A DNA stretch of 64,000 nucleotides from Ahaetulla prasina (taxonomy: Eukaryota; Chordata; Lepidosauria; Squamata; Colubridae): positions 131,778,420 to 131,842,419 of the forward strand of contig NC_080540.1 in assembly GCF_028640845.1 (NCBI RefSeq), written 5' to 3'. Positions 1-41,360 of this stretch are shown here, in pieces. The translations under genes and the position numbers were made by a program. The notes below the pieces were generated by a model. It did no database searches. It worked only from the letters and a program-made list of their open reading frames with translations, and was not told the origin of the DNA. The first letter of the stretch is position 1. Each line of letters begins with the position of its first letter.

Positions 1-374
1 GTTGGAAGCCAGCCCCATTGTACTCTGTGATTTATTCTGTGTGCATAGCAGTGTAGTCATTCCTACCACTCATTCCAAAGTGAATGCAGATGTGAAATCC
101 TAACCAGATTAGCTTGGGCAGTAAAAAAAAAAAAATTCTGAGAGCTCAGTGCAAATTAATTATGGGAAAGCTCTTGTCAACAGCAGAGAAAGCAGAAGTG
201 AATCTGGGAATAAATAGTTGAATGAGAATGACAAGAGATTTACTAAGACATTGTAGTTAAAATCGAAACTGTACATTTCAACTCTATGGACAATTTTGTT
301 GGGATAGATCTGGTAATCATCACGCACCATGCACCATCTCATAAATGGACTAATGAAAAATCCATGCTTTAGAT

Positions 375-1108
375 CAGGAGTCACCAACCTTTCAGACCTC
401 AGGGACCACTAAATTCATAATTTTAAATCCTGCGGACCACTAATATGATCTGCCTAATGGCAGGCTGGGTGGGCGTGGCTAGGTGGTCATGGCCAACTCG
501 ATGTCACTCACATGGCGGGACACCTCGTCAGCCTCTACTCACCCCTCCCCTCTCAGCCACTCCTCATCTCCCCAGGTTCCTTAGGGCCCCAACAGGAAGC
601 AGTTGTTGGAGCTAAGCAGCCACCATGAGAAAGAGCTGGCAAAACAGCTGGCTCAGTTCAAATTGGATGTGACCAAGAAGGAGGCTCAGCAGAAGCACCT
701 CACTGAGGACTACCAACATAGCCTTTCAAAGCAGAGGGAAGACCTGCGGAAGTACAAGGCAAGGTACTGGCACCTGGAGCTCAGCGGGCTGAGATGATCA
801 GCCAGTTCCAAGCCATGATGCAGTCCCACTGGAACAAGGTCCTCTGGCTCTTCGCCACCAGTGGCACTTCCCTCCAGCCTTCGCCCAAAGCCCCGCACCA
901 GGAGGCCGAAGCAGACCTCAAGTCGGAATTTCTGCCCCCCTCCGACCCACACAACACAACCATTCATTACATGTATCCGGCCCAGGGGCCGTACTTTGAG
1001 GACCCCTGATGTAGTGCAATATAAAAAATGCAAATTATTTTTCTGTGGACCACCAAAATTTTCTCACGGACCACCAGTGGTCCATGGACCACCAGTTGGT
1101 GATCGCTG
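375..1108 (+). mobile_element. Non-autonomous hAT element carrying a coiled-coil-coding segment (copy A)
   Basis: Ends are CAGGAGTCACCAACC and, inverted, CAGCGATCACCAACT. It is flanked by a perfect 8-bp duplication CTTTAGAT (367-374 and 1109-1116), the hAT signature. No transposase frame is seen. The interior contains a 603-797 frame whose product is charged and heptad-like (HEKELAKQLAQFKLD, then KQREDLRKYKARYWHLEL). A frame-shifted continuation at 794-1009 reads QFQAMMQSHWNK. The same segment sits in inverse orientation in copy B at 58.8 kb, so it belongs to the element and is not a local host exon. Confidence 0.88.
603..1009 (+). pseudogene. Captured coiled-coil protein fragment inside the hAT element
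   Basis: Two overlapping frames (603-797 and 794-1009) give a continuous-looking coiled-coil polypeptide broken by one frameshift. It is rich in Glu, Lys, Gln and Arg with regular Leu, then has a QSHW motif and a Pro/Ser-rich tail. It looks like a piece of a cellular coiled-coil gene picked up by the transposon. I do not recognise the donor gene. Copy B (minus strand, about 59147-59470) retains related peptides, including QSHWNKALRLFAT. Function in the element is unknown, and it may be passenger DNA. Confidence 0.6.
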
Positions 1109-1116
1109 CTTTAGAT

Positions 1117-2329
1117 TAGGCCATCTATAAAGACTAGGCAACCGAACTCAGTGGCTGGATTTACCCATTCCACTAATCTATAAAAGGGTGTGATTCATTT
1201 TGGCCTAACATGTTGCATGAACCTATCACTGAGTTTTAAGTTTTAGAGAGCATTGCAGCCTAAATTAAAGAATATCTTAAGCCAGCAAAACCCTGATTTT
1301 TAGTCTAACGCATACCTATAACCGATGTCACATATTTTGGAATACATATGCTTAGGATTAGGGTGCATGACTTAAACTCTTGGATCACAGAATATAAATT
1401 AAATTGTTAAGGTGAAATAGGAAAGACCTTTTTGCCTTTTTTTAAAAAAAATTCTTTGCTATAAATCAAAAACCACATTTGTTATTCAGAAAGGGATGCA
1501 TGAGAGAGTATGTGTTTCATTAAGAGTGAGATAGGTTGTTCTCAGAAAAACTTACCAGCATCAAATCAGACTAGTACTTGGATGTAAAATTATCCAGGAA
1601 TAGCTTAGGAAGTCAAAACAGTACATGAAAGTGCTCGCAAACCACACATGGTCAAGAAAACTACTGGATGTGTTCATGAATCAAGTTTGACTTGAAGAAG
1701 ACATCACCTTTTATGAATCTTTGTCTGCACTTCACATAGATCCACCAAATGAGTGCCCAGTAAAACTTATGCAGAGTTAGGCCATTGCTTCAGATTCTTA
1801 CTGCAATTTATCATATAACTAGAGTCCAATCTAATTTACCATTCCTTGCCATATGTCTCCATTCTTCTTATGAGATCCCTGATTGCTAAAGAAGGTCACA
1901 GAAAGAGGACTTAGCCTCTCAATTGATTTGAATAGGTAATTTCAACAGCATTCAACTATACACACAACAGATGAAACAAATGCTTACATTTTATTCAAAT
2001 TTTTATAATGGGTGACTATGATATCATTGATGTCAATAAAACTAATCAACAGTAGGATAGCAAGGGTTGAATTTATACATTAATGTGGTATTTTGGTATT
2101 TTTGTTTGGCAAAACATGCTTGAGATCTGGGCTACAAAAATCTGGATTGACTCTAGAAGGAAAGAAATATTTCAGAGTTTTCTGGGTTCGCTATTTGCTG
2201 GTTGCCTACAATATTGTAGCCCTTTAAGATAAAGATGTTTCTTTGAAGATACAGTCTTCATTAGTCTTGTATAGGCAGTCTACCCTTGGGATTCAAACTT
2301 CTGTTGCTAAGCAAGACAGCTATTAAATG
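1117..2329. other. AT-rich flank without recognised feature
   Basis: No exon, RNA gene or recognisable repeat seen. It lies downstream (3') of RAB37. Confidence 0.5.
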
Positions 2330-2895
2330 AGTCACATCCAATTTTACAATTTTTTTGCCACAGTTACGCCAACTGCAGTTTTAGGTGAACCACACAGTTG
2401 TTAATCAAATCTGGCTTCTTCATTGACTTTGCTTCTCAGAAGGTGGCTGGGAAGGTCACAAATGGTGATCACATGACCGCGGGATGCTGCAACTGTTGTA
2501 AGAACAGGCCATTGCCAAGCACCTGAATTTTGGTCACATAACCATGGGGACAGCAATAGCATTTAGACTTATATACCACTTTTACAGTGCTTTTACAGCC
2601 CTCTCTAAGCAGTTTACAGAGTCAGCATATTGCCCCCAACAGTCTGGGTCCTCATTTTACCCACCTTGGAAGGATGGAAGGCTGAGTCAACCTTGAGCCT
2701 GGTGAGATTTGAACTGCTGAATTGCAGGCAGCCAGCAGGCAGCAGAAGTAGCCTGCAGTACTGCACTCCAATCACTGGGCCATCATGGCTCAAGTAGAGT
2801 TGTTAAGGACTGATCATATGTCACTTTTTTCAGGGCTGTTGTAACTTCTAATGGTCACTAAAAGAATGACTGTAAATTGAAGACTACTTGTAGTG
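2330..2895. repeat. Squamate interspersed repeat interrupted by a SINE
   Basis: The parts on either side of 2551-2796 resemble the repeat at 34455-34863: phrases such as 'gttaatcaaatctggcttc', 'ggtcacaaatggtgatcaca' and 'gtaaattgaagactactt'. The SINE sits inside it. The host repeat is not assigned to a superfamily. Confidence 0.65.
2551..2796 (-). repeat. tRNA-derived SINE (MIR/CORE-like)
   Basis: The reverse complement begins with a tRNA-like head: a box-A-like TGGCCCAGTGATTGG, then a box-B-like GTTCAAATCTC. A body with 'aaggttgactcagccttccatcc' follows, which recurs at 33.4 kb and 52.7 kb. Confidence 0.75.
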
Positions 2896-4757
2896 ATCTA
2901 CAACTATAAGAGGGAGTTTCTACAAGTCCTGCAGTTACATTCAGAGGCTGGTGGAATTTTTCCCAAATCTAAAAAGGTATTTCACCAAAAGTAATCTTAA
3001 CAGCAGAGTTTTTGTAAAAATTGCAGAAATGTATCAAGGTCTTTCTTTCAAGCAAATGAACAACTGTAAGTTCTTTTTAAAGTAAGAAGCAATTTTCTTT
3101 ATTTTATAGGGGATATTAGGAGTATAAAGCTACATACAGTCATCTCATTTATTTGTACCCTGCCTTTCAAAAACAGGCTTCCCCAGAGTAGTTTCACAAC
3201 AAAATCAAACACATCAAAATGCAGATCAACTTTTTTTTTTAACCAACAATCCGTTGTACAATCAAATACTCTATTCTACATTCCTCCTGTCCCCTTTTAA
3301 TTCTTTGGAAAATTGATCCCTCTAATGCCTGGTGAGTCAGGCATTTTGTTTTTTATAGATTTTATAGATTTGTTATACAAAAAATGCAGAAAGGAAACTT
3401 AACAAGAAAAGCAAAGGAGGGAGCTCACATTGTCCCTCCCTGTTCCATTGTATGGCCACACAATCTTATTTGTCACTCAAATGACACCCATTTATCACCC
3501 ATTCAGATAATGATTAACATAGCTAATTACAAGGTAGTTGTAGGTAGTTCTTAACCATGCAATCATATTTCTTTCTAGTATTCCTTTTTATCATTCTCAA
3601 ATTAAGGCCAAAGCAGCGGATAAGGCTTATTTCAAAATATATTATCCAATTTTCAGAAAGCATACAGTGCAGAAATGAAAGTGCCAGTCTAATACCACTC
3701 CTTAATATTCTGTAAGAGTTTCTCCAAGGTTTTCGGCAGCAGCCTTAACCCGACAATGTTACCTGAGATTCTTTGAATTGGAGCAGGGAGTATACAGAGT
3801 TGGAGTGCATTCGGTAGATTTTTTTTGTTTGTTTAAAAAAGAAATAAAATTGACATGTTGCAAAGCAATGTGCCAGCTTCAAACATAGCATTTATTTGCT
3901 GCAATACCTTCAAGCCTGCAAAGGCGTAGATCAGCTCAGTGATTTTGTGAACAGGGAATCTTCGCAGGGCAGCCCATTCTTAAAAGAAACATGAACCAAA
4001 ATTCCAAATGTGTGGTGGACCCAAAGGATTGCCTACTTCTGCTATACAGCCTACATGCATTGAGTCACAATTGCACAGGTCTGCTAATGATTTTAACATG
4101 GAAACAGCTGAAAAAGCACTTGTGCCTTCCCACAGGCATTGAAAAAAAGAGAGCTGAATTTCTGATCAGAGAAAAAAGGATGAGCAGATCCAAGAAAGGA
4201 CAATGATGATGATGATGATGAAGATGATTTTCCTTTCCCTGTAACAGTATTCCTTTTCTTGATTTCGAGGTACTTAAACTTGTACAAAGATCTGCAAAAA
4301 TCATGCATTTGCCAGAGACCAGCATTAGACACCCTGGAAAGGTGCAGGCAATAGGAAACTATGCTCCGTTTTGCTAGAATCCGCCTCCCTCTCTTAAATC
4401 CTGGCACTCTTGCTGTTGTTTTTCTGGGAAACTGTGCATGCTTCCAGGGCAACAAATATGTGGGCTTTGCTAGGAAGAGCTCTCTTTCACAGATAAGGCT
4501 TCCATTTCTTGCCATAGTGCTGCTGCACCTGCCTCGCATAACATATAAGGAGCACGGCTGGCTACCGATAGCTCCTGCCTAACCCACCCGGATTAAAGAA
4601 ACCAGGAAATGGGAGGGGGGGATACGGATACATTTTGCTGGGGACAATCAGTAAGAATAAGGTTACATTTTGGAACTTTAGAAAGAAAAAAGAAACAAGG
4701 AGGTTTAAAAAGAAACAAAAGGCCACCGTGCTGTGCTAGAGCTTGATTGAGTTCTAA
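2896..4757. other. 3' flank; no gene recognised
   Basis: It contains a short (GAT)n run at about 4203-4225 and a small LINE/SINE-tail-like phrase near 3140-3190. A 148-codon minus-strand frame at 4093-4539 is low-complexity, with a Ser run from the GAT repeat, and is not convincing. Confidence 0.5.
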
Positions 4758-5044
4758 CAGGGGTTCCCCAATTCCTGGGCCACGGCCCACCTCTGGGCCT
4801 TGAGCCGTTCGGAACCAGGTCCCGGAAGTTGCAGGTGAGCACACTCATGCGCACACGCATCCCCACTTGTGCGAACAGTGGGCGAGCACCTGCGTGAAGC
4901 GGTATATAAGTCTAAGTGCTATTGCTATTTGCATGAGTGGTGGGCACACATGCCCAGCACTTGTGCAAATGTCCACCGCTTATGTGGAACCATCCCCTTT
5001 TCCGACTCCTACTAGTTTGCAAAGTCAAAAAGGTTGGGGAACTG
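4758..5044. mobile_element. hAT-like MITE, CAGGGGTTCCCC type
   Basis: Begins CAGGGGTTCCCCAA and ends GGTTGGGGAACTG, an inverted match. The interior is GC-rich with repeated 'gtgcgca' phrases. No convincing 8-bp target duplication remains. Confidence 0.65.
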
Positions 5045-5052
5045 ATCTAGAT

Positions 5053-6822
5053 ACAGTCCACTTGTTGCTTACTTCCAGAAGCAGGAAAGGGGAAAGACAG
5101 CTCTGAGCTAGATGACGAGTTAAATTTGGAAGGAAAATTCAAGTCAAAAATGCATTGCATGGTATGGTGTATCTGAACACAGGTAGACAAAACCTGGCAT
5201 TTGGTCTTGGATATTTCTCTGTGATGTCTCAGCCTGATATCAAAGCATTCCTGACCCATCACAGACTATTCCTGGGCCCCAGCCTCACCCAACCAATCAT
5301 TTCCCCTCTGTCTCCTTCATATCCAAATGCAGTCGACCAGTTTATAAGTTACCCCTGTCTGCCTACTGGCTGGAGGAAGGGCTCCCCATCCTCTTCCTCC
5401 TCCTTCCTGGAAAGAAGTCTGCAAACTAATCTGGTTGAGATTGTCCTGGTTGAACAGCTGTTGGGACAGCTGGCAATAATCTACCAACCCAATGGAAAGA
5501 GATGCAGCAGGATAGAGTAAAGGGGAGAAGGATCACTGCCATCCAGAACCAACTCTCCATAGAGAAATCCTACTGCAACCCAATGTTACAGTCTTCTTAT
5601 CTGGGGGCTACATGCTTCATATATATGTATATTTATAGGCTGCCAATGCAATTCCCTGGGCTGCATATGGTGGTTTGAATGTACGTGGTTGGATGCGCTG
5701 GAATGATGGCGAAACACCCAGCCCGTTCTAAATGACGTGTGCTTATAAAACATGGTTATGTGACAGAAATGAGCTTAGTTCAAACATAAATTTCCCTCTT
5801 CCAGAATATTTGGGATTGAGTGCTTAATAATTATAAAAACATTCACTTCTTCTGAAGAATCCCAAGATGTGCTTGTAAGAAGGGACCAAAAAACTCACGA
5901 GGAGCAACCACTTCATGGTATACATATATCCTGGTTGTTTTCTGAGGAAACGAACTCGGAAGCCGCCTTGTCCATCTGAAGAGCAGATGCTAGAACTTTC
6001 TAGCCTGTTAACACCAGCGTGCTGACTCTTCTTTTTTCCCCAAATGGTCTTTCGTTGCATCATCAAAACAAACAAATCAACTTTCTAACACTTTGTTTAT
6101 GGTCATAAAAATATAGTGGTCTCTCTCTAGCTAACTCCAGTCAGCAGCATTTTCTTGATGTTCCAGCCCGGACAAAAGACACACTTAGATCCCGTCCTTG
6201 GGCCGAGGGAGGAAGGGAGGAGAAGCAAAGCAACTCTCTTGGCAGGATCTTTGGGTGTGGGAAGCAGGAAAGGCCAGAGGTCAAAGGAAATCTGTCTACT
6301 TTTACTTCACTAAATATTCCTGCTGGTTTCAGTATGCATACAAACTGTGCCTTTTTAGGGCAATACTTTTAATTAACCTTTTTTTTTTAATTATCCAAAG
6401 GTTTCCCATGGCCTTTGAAAGAGAAAATCTTCCATGTAGCTCCCGGTCAACTGCTCCCTCTTTTTTCAAAGCAAAGAGCAGGGCTGTGAGAATTAAGAGA
6501 AAGCTTGATTTGCTTTGGTGTGGGCCATACCTTTCCTCTTACCAGTAAATGACAGGCCTGAGTAATACTATAAAACCTGATTGCCTTTACATTCTTTCAC
6601 AGGTGCAAAGTTCTTAACTCTTCCTTCACATTCACATATGGCAACCAGCAACAGACATATACTTCCTATGTACAGTCTCTAAAAGGATTCTCTAAAAAGT
6701 AATGTCTTTGGAGTAGAGCCCCCCCCCCAATTTTTTTCCTTCCTTCCCTGCATCTCCTGGGTGGCACTCTGCTCCTCTTTAGCAGTAGGTCATTCAGACT
6801 CTGCCTTAGCATCTTCTTCCTT
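5053..6822. other. RAB37 3' UTR and downstream DNA
   Basis: The part just below 6823 should be RAB37 3' UTR. No repeat family or second gene was recognised. Candidate ATTAAA hexamers are noted under exon 9. Confidence 0.5.
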
Positions 6823-35713
<28,891 letters not shown>

Positions 35714-35938
35714 GGTGGCTCCCGCGCAGGGAGCAGGAACTGCCCGGGGAGCTTCGAGAGCTCCGGCCACGCTGCTTCTCTGCCCCTCCTTCTCCTGCCC
35801 ACGCGCGGAACCGCCCCTTTCTAGCGCTCAGGAAGGGAGAGAGCGGCCGACCGAAGGGGGGACCCGGACCTGGGCGAGCGCTTTCGCCTGCCTGGGCTTT
35901 GGTGGCCTCGGATTTGACTTCTCACCGGCACTTCTTGT

Positions 35939-35953
35939 GTTGTTGTTGTTGTT
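35939..35953. repeat. (TTG)n microsatellite
   Basis: Short trinucleotide run just upstream of the RAB37 CpG block. Confidence 0.8.
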
Positions 35954-35954
35954 G

Positions 35955-36430
35955 AAAACAAATTAAGCGGTTTGGGTGGTGAACGCTAGCCAGACAGCTG
36001 GTTTGCAAATCAGGCGGCTGCGGCTTGGAAAGGAATTGTTTTCGTTTCGGTGGGGATGTAGCTTGCAGGACAGCCTGCCTTGTGCCTCTTTCTGTTTCCG
36101 TGTAACCGCACTTCAGATCAGGGTCAGCCTTATTTTTCTGCCACGCATTCAGGAACGTGGTCTGTCTGCCCTGATCTCTGGATGCGGTTCTCTGGAGCCA
36201 TTCTTGGTAGGGCAGCAGGGCAGAAAATCTGGTTCTTTCCAAGTGGGCTCTTCTACAGCAGATCCCCAAACAGAGCCAGGGTTCTGGCTTTGGGAAAGCG
36301 ATCAGCCAGAGATCTGGCTTTAAAAGAGAGATCCGCCTGAGAGAGGAATCAGTTGTACAGAGTGAGTGAGATGAAGGGGCTGCATGGTCCAGAGAGAGGG
36401 AGAAACCTTCCTCATGGCACCCCTGTTCAT
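35955..36430. other. Region upstream of the proximal promoter
   Basis: Moderately GC-rich. Open frames on both strands of about 80-116 codons carry no recognised domain. A divergent noncoding transcript is possible but not shown. Confidence 0.35.
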
Positions 36431-36530
<100 letters not shown>

Positions 36531-36539
36531 GTTTGTCAA

Positions 36540-37100
36540 GCATGTATGAGAAAACAAGTATAAGTATGAACATAACATACAAACATATACTGTAAGTATA
36601 AACAGGTATAAGTATATGCATAATAAATGAATACGAATAAATGGTACTAATAAATGGTAATAATGGTACATTGAATCGTTATTTGATTACTTCTAAAATG
36701 GGTTTGATGCTCTTCTGGATTATAAACTAGTTTATAACGTTTTATGACTGGACAGCTTTCATCATGGGAGCAAGATTCCCATGGATAAATAGCTTTGGTT
36801 TGATAGAAATAGAAAAATAATTAGTATATGCCAACATGGAATAAATTAATCAGGGAAACAAAAAAACTGGGCTTCAAAACATACCGACATTTTGGGGTGG
36901 TGAAAATAGAAATCCTTGCAAGGCTCAGTTTTCTATTTCAAAGTCTCCCAGTAAGGCAAGCAGATATACAGAAAGGTTCTTATTTTATTTTAGTAGAAAT
37001 GAAACAAGCAGGCACAAGCGATACAGTAAATGAGGAAGGTGCCTCTGGTACTTTCTGCCACTCAACCAAGTAACAATGCCCTCCAGGAGCAAAATGAAAA
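36540..37100. other. AT-rich DNA without recognised feature
   Basis: Follows the compound microsatellite. No gene or repeat identified. Confidence 0.4.
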
Positions 37101-37101
37101 T

Positions 37102-37330
37102 GGAAGCCAGTTTGGTCTAGTCTAGAGGTTAAAGTTATGGCCTAGGAACTAGGAGATCATGAGTTCTAGTCCCACTTTAGGCATAAAGCCAACTGTGTGA
37201 TCTTGGGCCAGTCACTCTCTCTCTCTGCCCAACCCACCTTATTGTGAGAAAAAGTAGAGAAGGAAGAAGTATTAAATATGTCTTATGCCTTGAATTACTT
37301 ATAAGATAATAAAGATGGGATAAAAACCTA
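37102..37330 (+). repeat. MIR/CORE-type SINE
   Basis: Head 'agtttggtctagtctagaggttaa' with 'gttctagtccca' as box B, and core 'tgtgatcttgggccagtcac'. Confidence 0.75.
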
Positions 37331-37332
37331 AT

Positions 37333-38740
37333 TATTTATTTATTTTTATTTATTTATTAAATTTTTATACCGCCCTTCTCCCGAAGGACTCAGGGCGGTG
37401 TACAGCCAACGATAAAACAAAATATATACAATTAAAACAACATTTAAAACATAGCAAATTATAAAGGCTGATAAATTAAAATTTAGATTTTAAAATTTTG
37501 AAATATTAATAAACCCCAAATTTAAAATTCTACACTATTATGCCAGTCCCGCTTGAATAAATAGGTGTGTTATAAGCTCACGACGGAAGGTCCGAAGATC
37601 AGGCACTTGACATAGGCCAGGGGGAAGTTCATTCCAGAGCGTCGCTGCCCCCACAGAGAAGGCCCTACTCCTGGGGGCCGCCAGCCGACACTGGCGGACG
37701 GCACCCTGAGGAGACCCTCTCTGTGAGAGCGTACGGGTCGGTGGGAGGCAAATGGTAACAGCAGGCGGTCCCGTAAGTACCCGGGTCCTAAGCCATGGAG
37801 CGCTTTAAAGGTGGTAACCAAAATCTTGAAGCGCACCCGAAAAACCACAGGAAGCCAGTGCAGACTACGGAGTAGTGATGTCACATGGGAGCCACGAGCG
37901 GCTCCCGTTACTACTCGCGCAGCCGCATTCTGGACTAACTGTAGCCTCCGGGTGCACCTCAAGGGCAGCCCCATGTAGAGAGCGTTGCAGTAATCCAACC
38001 TAGATGTAACCAGAGCATGAGTGACCGTGCATAAGGCATCCCGGTCAAGGAAGGGACGCAGCTGGCGGACCAAGCGAACTTGGTAAAAGGCCTTCCTGGA
38101 GATGGCTGCCAGATGTTCATCAAAGGACAGCCGTCCATCCAGGAGGACGCCCAAGTTGCGAACCACCTCCTTACTAACTCGCCCCCAACAGTCAGCTGCG
38201 GGTGCCGGCATCCACAGCCACTCCATCTTGGAGGGATTGAGCTTGAGTCTGTTTCTCCCCATCCAGACCCGTACAGCCTCCAAACACCGGGACAGCACTT
38301 CAACCGCTTCGTTGGGGTGGTCCGGGGTGGAAAAGTACAGCTGAGTGTCGTCAGCGTACAGATGATAACTCACCCCGAACCCACTGATGACCTCGCCCAG
38401 CGGCTTCATATAGATGTTGAACAGGGTGGGCGAGAGAATCGACCCCTGGGGCACCCCACAAGTGAGGCGCCTCGAGGACGACCTCTGCCCCCCTGTCAAC
38501 ACCGTCTGCGACCGGTCAGAGAGATAGGAGGAGAACCACCGATAAACGGTGCCCCCCACTCCCAATCCCTCCAACCGGCGCAGCAGGATACCATGGTCGA
38601 TGGTATCAAAAGCCGCTGAGAGGTCTAATAGGACCAAGGCAGAGGAACAGCCCCTGTCCCTGGCCCTCCAGACCATATAGCAACTTGGAATAGTTCCCTT
38701 TTTAAGGAATCTCACATGCTTTTTGGAGAAATGAAGCTCA
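37333..38740 (-). mobile_element. CR1-L3 LINE, 5'-truncated, with reverse transcriptase
   Basis: Minus-strand copy with an (AAAT)n tail at about 37333-37360 and 3' UTR 'gccctgagtccttcgggaga'. The frame starts inside the reverse transcriptase region. It is the longer relative of 12798-13640. Confidence 0.9.
37570..38715 (-). pseudogene. CR1-L3 reverse transcriptase fragment
   Basis: 381 codons open. Visible motifs are A, LDLSAAFDTIDH; B, GVPQGSILSPTLFNIYM; and C, YADDTQLYF. The downstream FYQVRLVRQLRPFLDRDALC matches the 13-kb copy. Near the end a frameshift replaces the LWNELPPGLR tail, and the endonuclease half is absent, so it is not mobile. The long open frame suggests a fairly recent insertion. 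Confidence 0.88.
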
Positions 38741-39500
38741 CATTTTCAGCAATGGAATTCACACACACACATACAATCACATAGTCCTTTGGATTATATC
38801 CCATACTTAGCAAAGTTATGAAATTTCTAGGAATTTTCAAAACCATAAATCTCTTCTTGAGATGGAATATGTTGAATAATTCCCACACTAGATGAATTTA
38901 CATATTTGTGAAACTAGCCAGCGCTTAAAGTACAAGTCTTCAAAAAAGGTGTTGTTTTTCTTTAGTTTGACCTCTGGCCTCTATAGATAAATGAATTCTT
39001 TACTTGCATACATTTTGGAAATAAAACAATATATTGAGAAAGACTAGATCAGATGCCACAAATATTCTCAGATTTCACTGAATCTCCCCTAATCTGAGAA
39101 AATCCAGTGATTAAATACAATGAAAGGAACAAAAAAGTATTTGTTTATTTTGGAACTGCCAGAAATTCTTTCATTTGCTCAGTGACAAAAGATTATCTTA
39201 TTTCAATAATCTCATTATCTAACCTATTATAAATTAGGTTCTTTGCCTTAATATAATCTTGGTCATGGGACTTGCAAAGTATAACTTCCCTGGCTTCTGT
39301 TGATTTTTTTTCCCTTTTAGGTACTGAAAGAGCCCCCAATGCTTAGTCACTGAAACCAGCTGTTCATCTCTGAACAGAATCAGATCTTTCTCAGAATCAG
39401 ATCAGATATGTTAAACCAAGTAGGTATTTGATGGCTGGAAGACACACTTAATATTGGGAGGAAAGCTGAGAGTTACAAGATTTTTAGTGGGTTTCCTGGT
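38741..39500. other. AT-rich DNA without recognised feature
   Basis: No gene or repeat recognised. Confidence 0.4.
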
Positions 39501-39519
39501 TTTGGAAAGAGCTTTTAAA

Positions 39520-39582
39520 CAGGAGCTTTGTTTTTGTGTGTCCAATCACACTTGGCCAATAAAGAATTCTATTCTATTCTAA
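39520..39582 (+). repeat. LINE 3' end with (TTCTA)n
   Basis: 'cacacttggccaataaagaa' followed by 'ttctattctattcta', the same pentamer tail as at 12.8 kb. Confidence 0.65.
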
Positions 39583-39596
39583 CTTTCCATGATGGG

Positions 39597-40575
39597 TAGA
39601 ATAGCCGCAATAAAGATGAACATATTGCAGAAGATACACAAAATATATTTTGAGGAATTGAATTAAATAATGTTGAAATTCATTTGGCAAGGAAAAAACC
39701 GAGAATAAAACTGAAACTACTGCAAGAGTCAAAAGGGAAAGGAGGTTTTGGTCTGCCTGACAGGGAATTGTATTACCAAGCAGCTGTACTCCCGTGGGTG
39801 AAAAAGTGGATAAGACTGAGGAATAGAAGACTATTATTATTAGAGGATCACAACCTTCAACTAGGGTGGCATGCATTTCTCTGGTACAGGAGAAACACAC
39901 GGCATATCGATACCTCAAAAGGCATTATGTAAGAAACACATTGTTATCAGTGTGGGACAAAATTAAATAACAAAACTATAGGGAAATACCAGCCTGGTTC
40001 TTCACCTTAGAAGCATTGATACACCCAAAATCTTATCAATATGGAAAAAATTGTTTCTTATAAAGATATACTAAATGAGAATGGTGAATTGAAAACCAGA
40101 TTAGAACTAAAAGACCAAGGAGTGGCATTAGGGTGGTGGTCATACCTGCAGATACAATCGTGTTATGTGAAAGATGTGAAAACATGGGATTTTTTATAGA
40201 GAACTAACAACATTGGACAAGATATTAGTGGGGACTCAGGACAAATTGATAAGGATACTATACAATTATTTATTAAATTATAAAATGGAAGACAAACAAA
40301 TTAAAGAGAAGATGATAGTATGGGCTAAAAGTTTTAGATATAATATAGATTTGAATAAATGGTAAAAGCTTTGGGATGGGGGGAAATCGGAAACTGACAA
40401 TGGCCACATCATATAAGGAAAATCTCTATAAATGTTCTATAGATGGCATCTGCCCCCGGCAAGTTTGGCTAAAATGTTTAGCAATATGTCCCCATAGTGT
40501 TGGAAATGTAAACACATACCTGGCACATATTGGAATTGGAACCATGTATCATTATAGAAAACAATCCAATATATA
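39597..40575 (+). mobile_element. Decayed L1 ORF2 fragment
   Basis: Peptides GKGGFGLPDRELYYQAAVLP, WVKKWI and LQLGWHAFLW are typical of the L1 ORF2 region after the reverse transcriptase. Many stops and frame changes follow. Confidence 0.75.
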
Positions 40576-41340
40576 AATACCAGCCCAAATAGGTTAATTA
40601 AGACAACCAAAAGGGACCTTCACTCAATTGGACCCATAATTCTTTGGGAGGGTGGGGTGAATTCTTCACAGTGACTCTCCATATATGGATGGGAGGGGGC
40701 ATCATTCCAGAGGATAAGGTTGTTGTGTTTGACTGGAAAATCAAAATGAATTACTCGAGATTGCAGATAGCAAGAAGATAGTGCAAATAAATGAATTTCT
40801 GCACATTGGTAGTTTGCTTACTCAATATGTAAACTGGATTGAGACATTTTAAGAAATGCAAATGCTTGTAACAAAATAGCCTATTGTCTGATATAAATAA
40901 TGAGTGTTTATCAAAGTAATTGAAAATGCTGGGGTAGAAGAATACATTTCTACCCACTTTGTTATATGGAAGAGAGTGCTCAGTGTGTCAGAAGAAATAC
41001 AAACGAAGTGGGAATGACAGACTACAAAGTGATACTGTAAAACAAGAGGTTGAGTCAAGAATGAATGTGAATTGAATAGAAAAATGAATGATTAGTGTGA
41101 AAGAAGCATGTGAAAGTGCTTGATCAAAGCAAAATGAATGGGTTGAGAGGAATGCAAATGTGTGAAGGGATATTCCAAAAATGAATGGTGAAAAGTTCAA
41201 GAACAAAATAACTGGCATGAAGGAGTGGAAGAAGGGACACTTTGCAAGGATTGAAAGGTGTGGGAGTTATAATAAAATTATGTTGATGTAAACTAGATTT
41301 AGTTAGATTTCCTTTTCTCTTATTTTGTGGATTTAATTGC
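40576..41340. other. AT-rich DNA without recognised feature
   Basis: Purine-rich stretches with repeated 'gaatgaatg'-like words. No recognised element. Confidence 0.4.
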
Positions 41341-41360
41341 TTTTGTCTATAGCTTCTCAA

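Noticed and set aside
4093..4539. 148-codon minus-strand frame with a serine run
   Set aside because: The serine run comes from a GAT repeat. There is no domain, no splice context and no homology I recognise.
35976..36323. 115-codon plus-strand frame just upstream of the RAB37 promoter
   Set aside because: No recognised motif, and the other strand is equally open. A divergent transcript is possible but unsupported.
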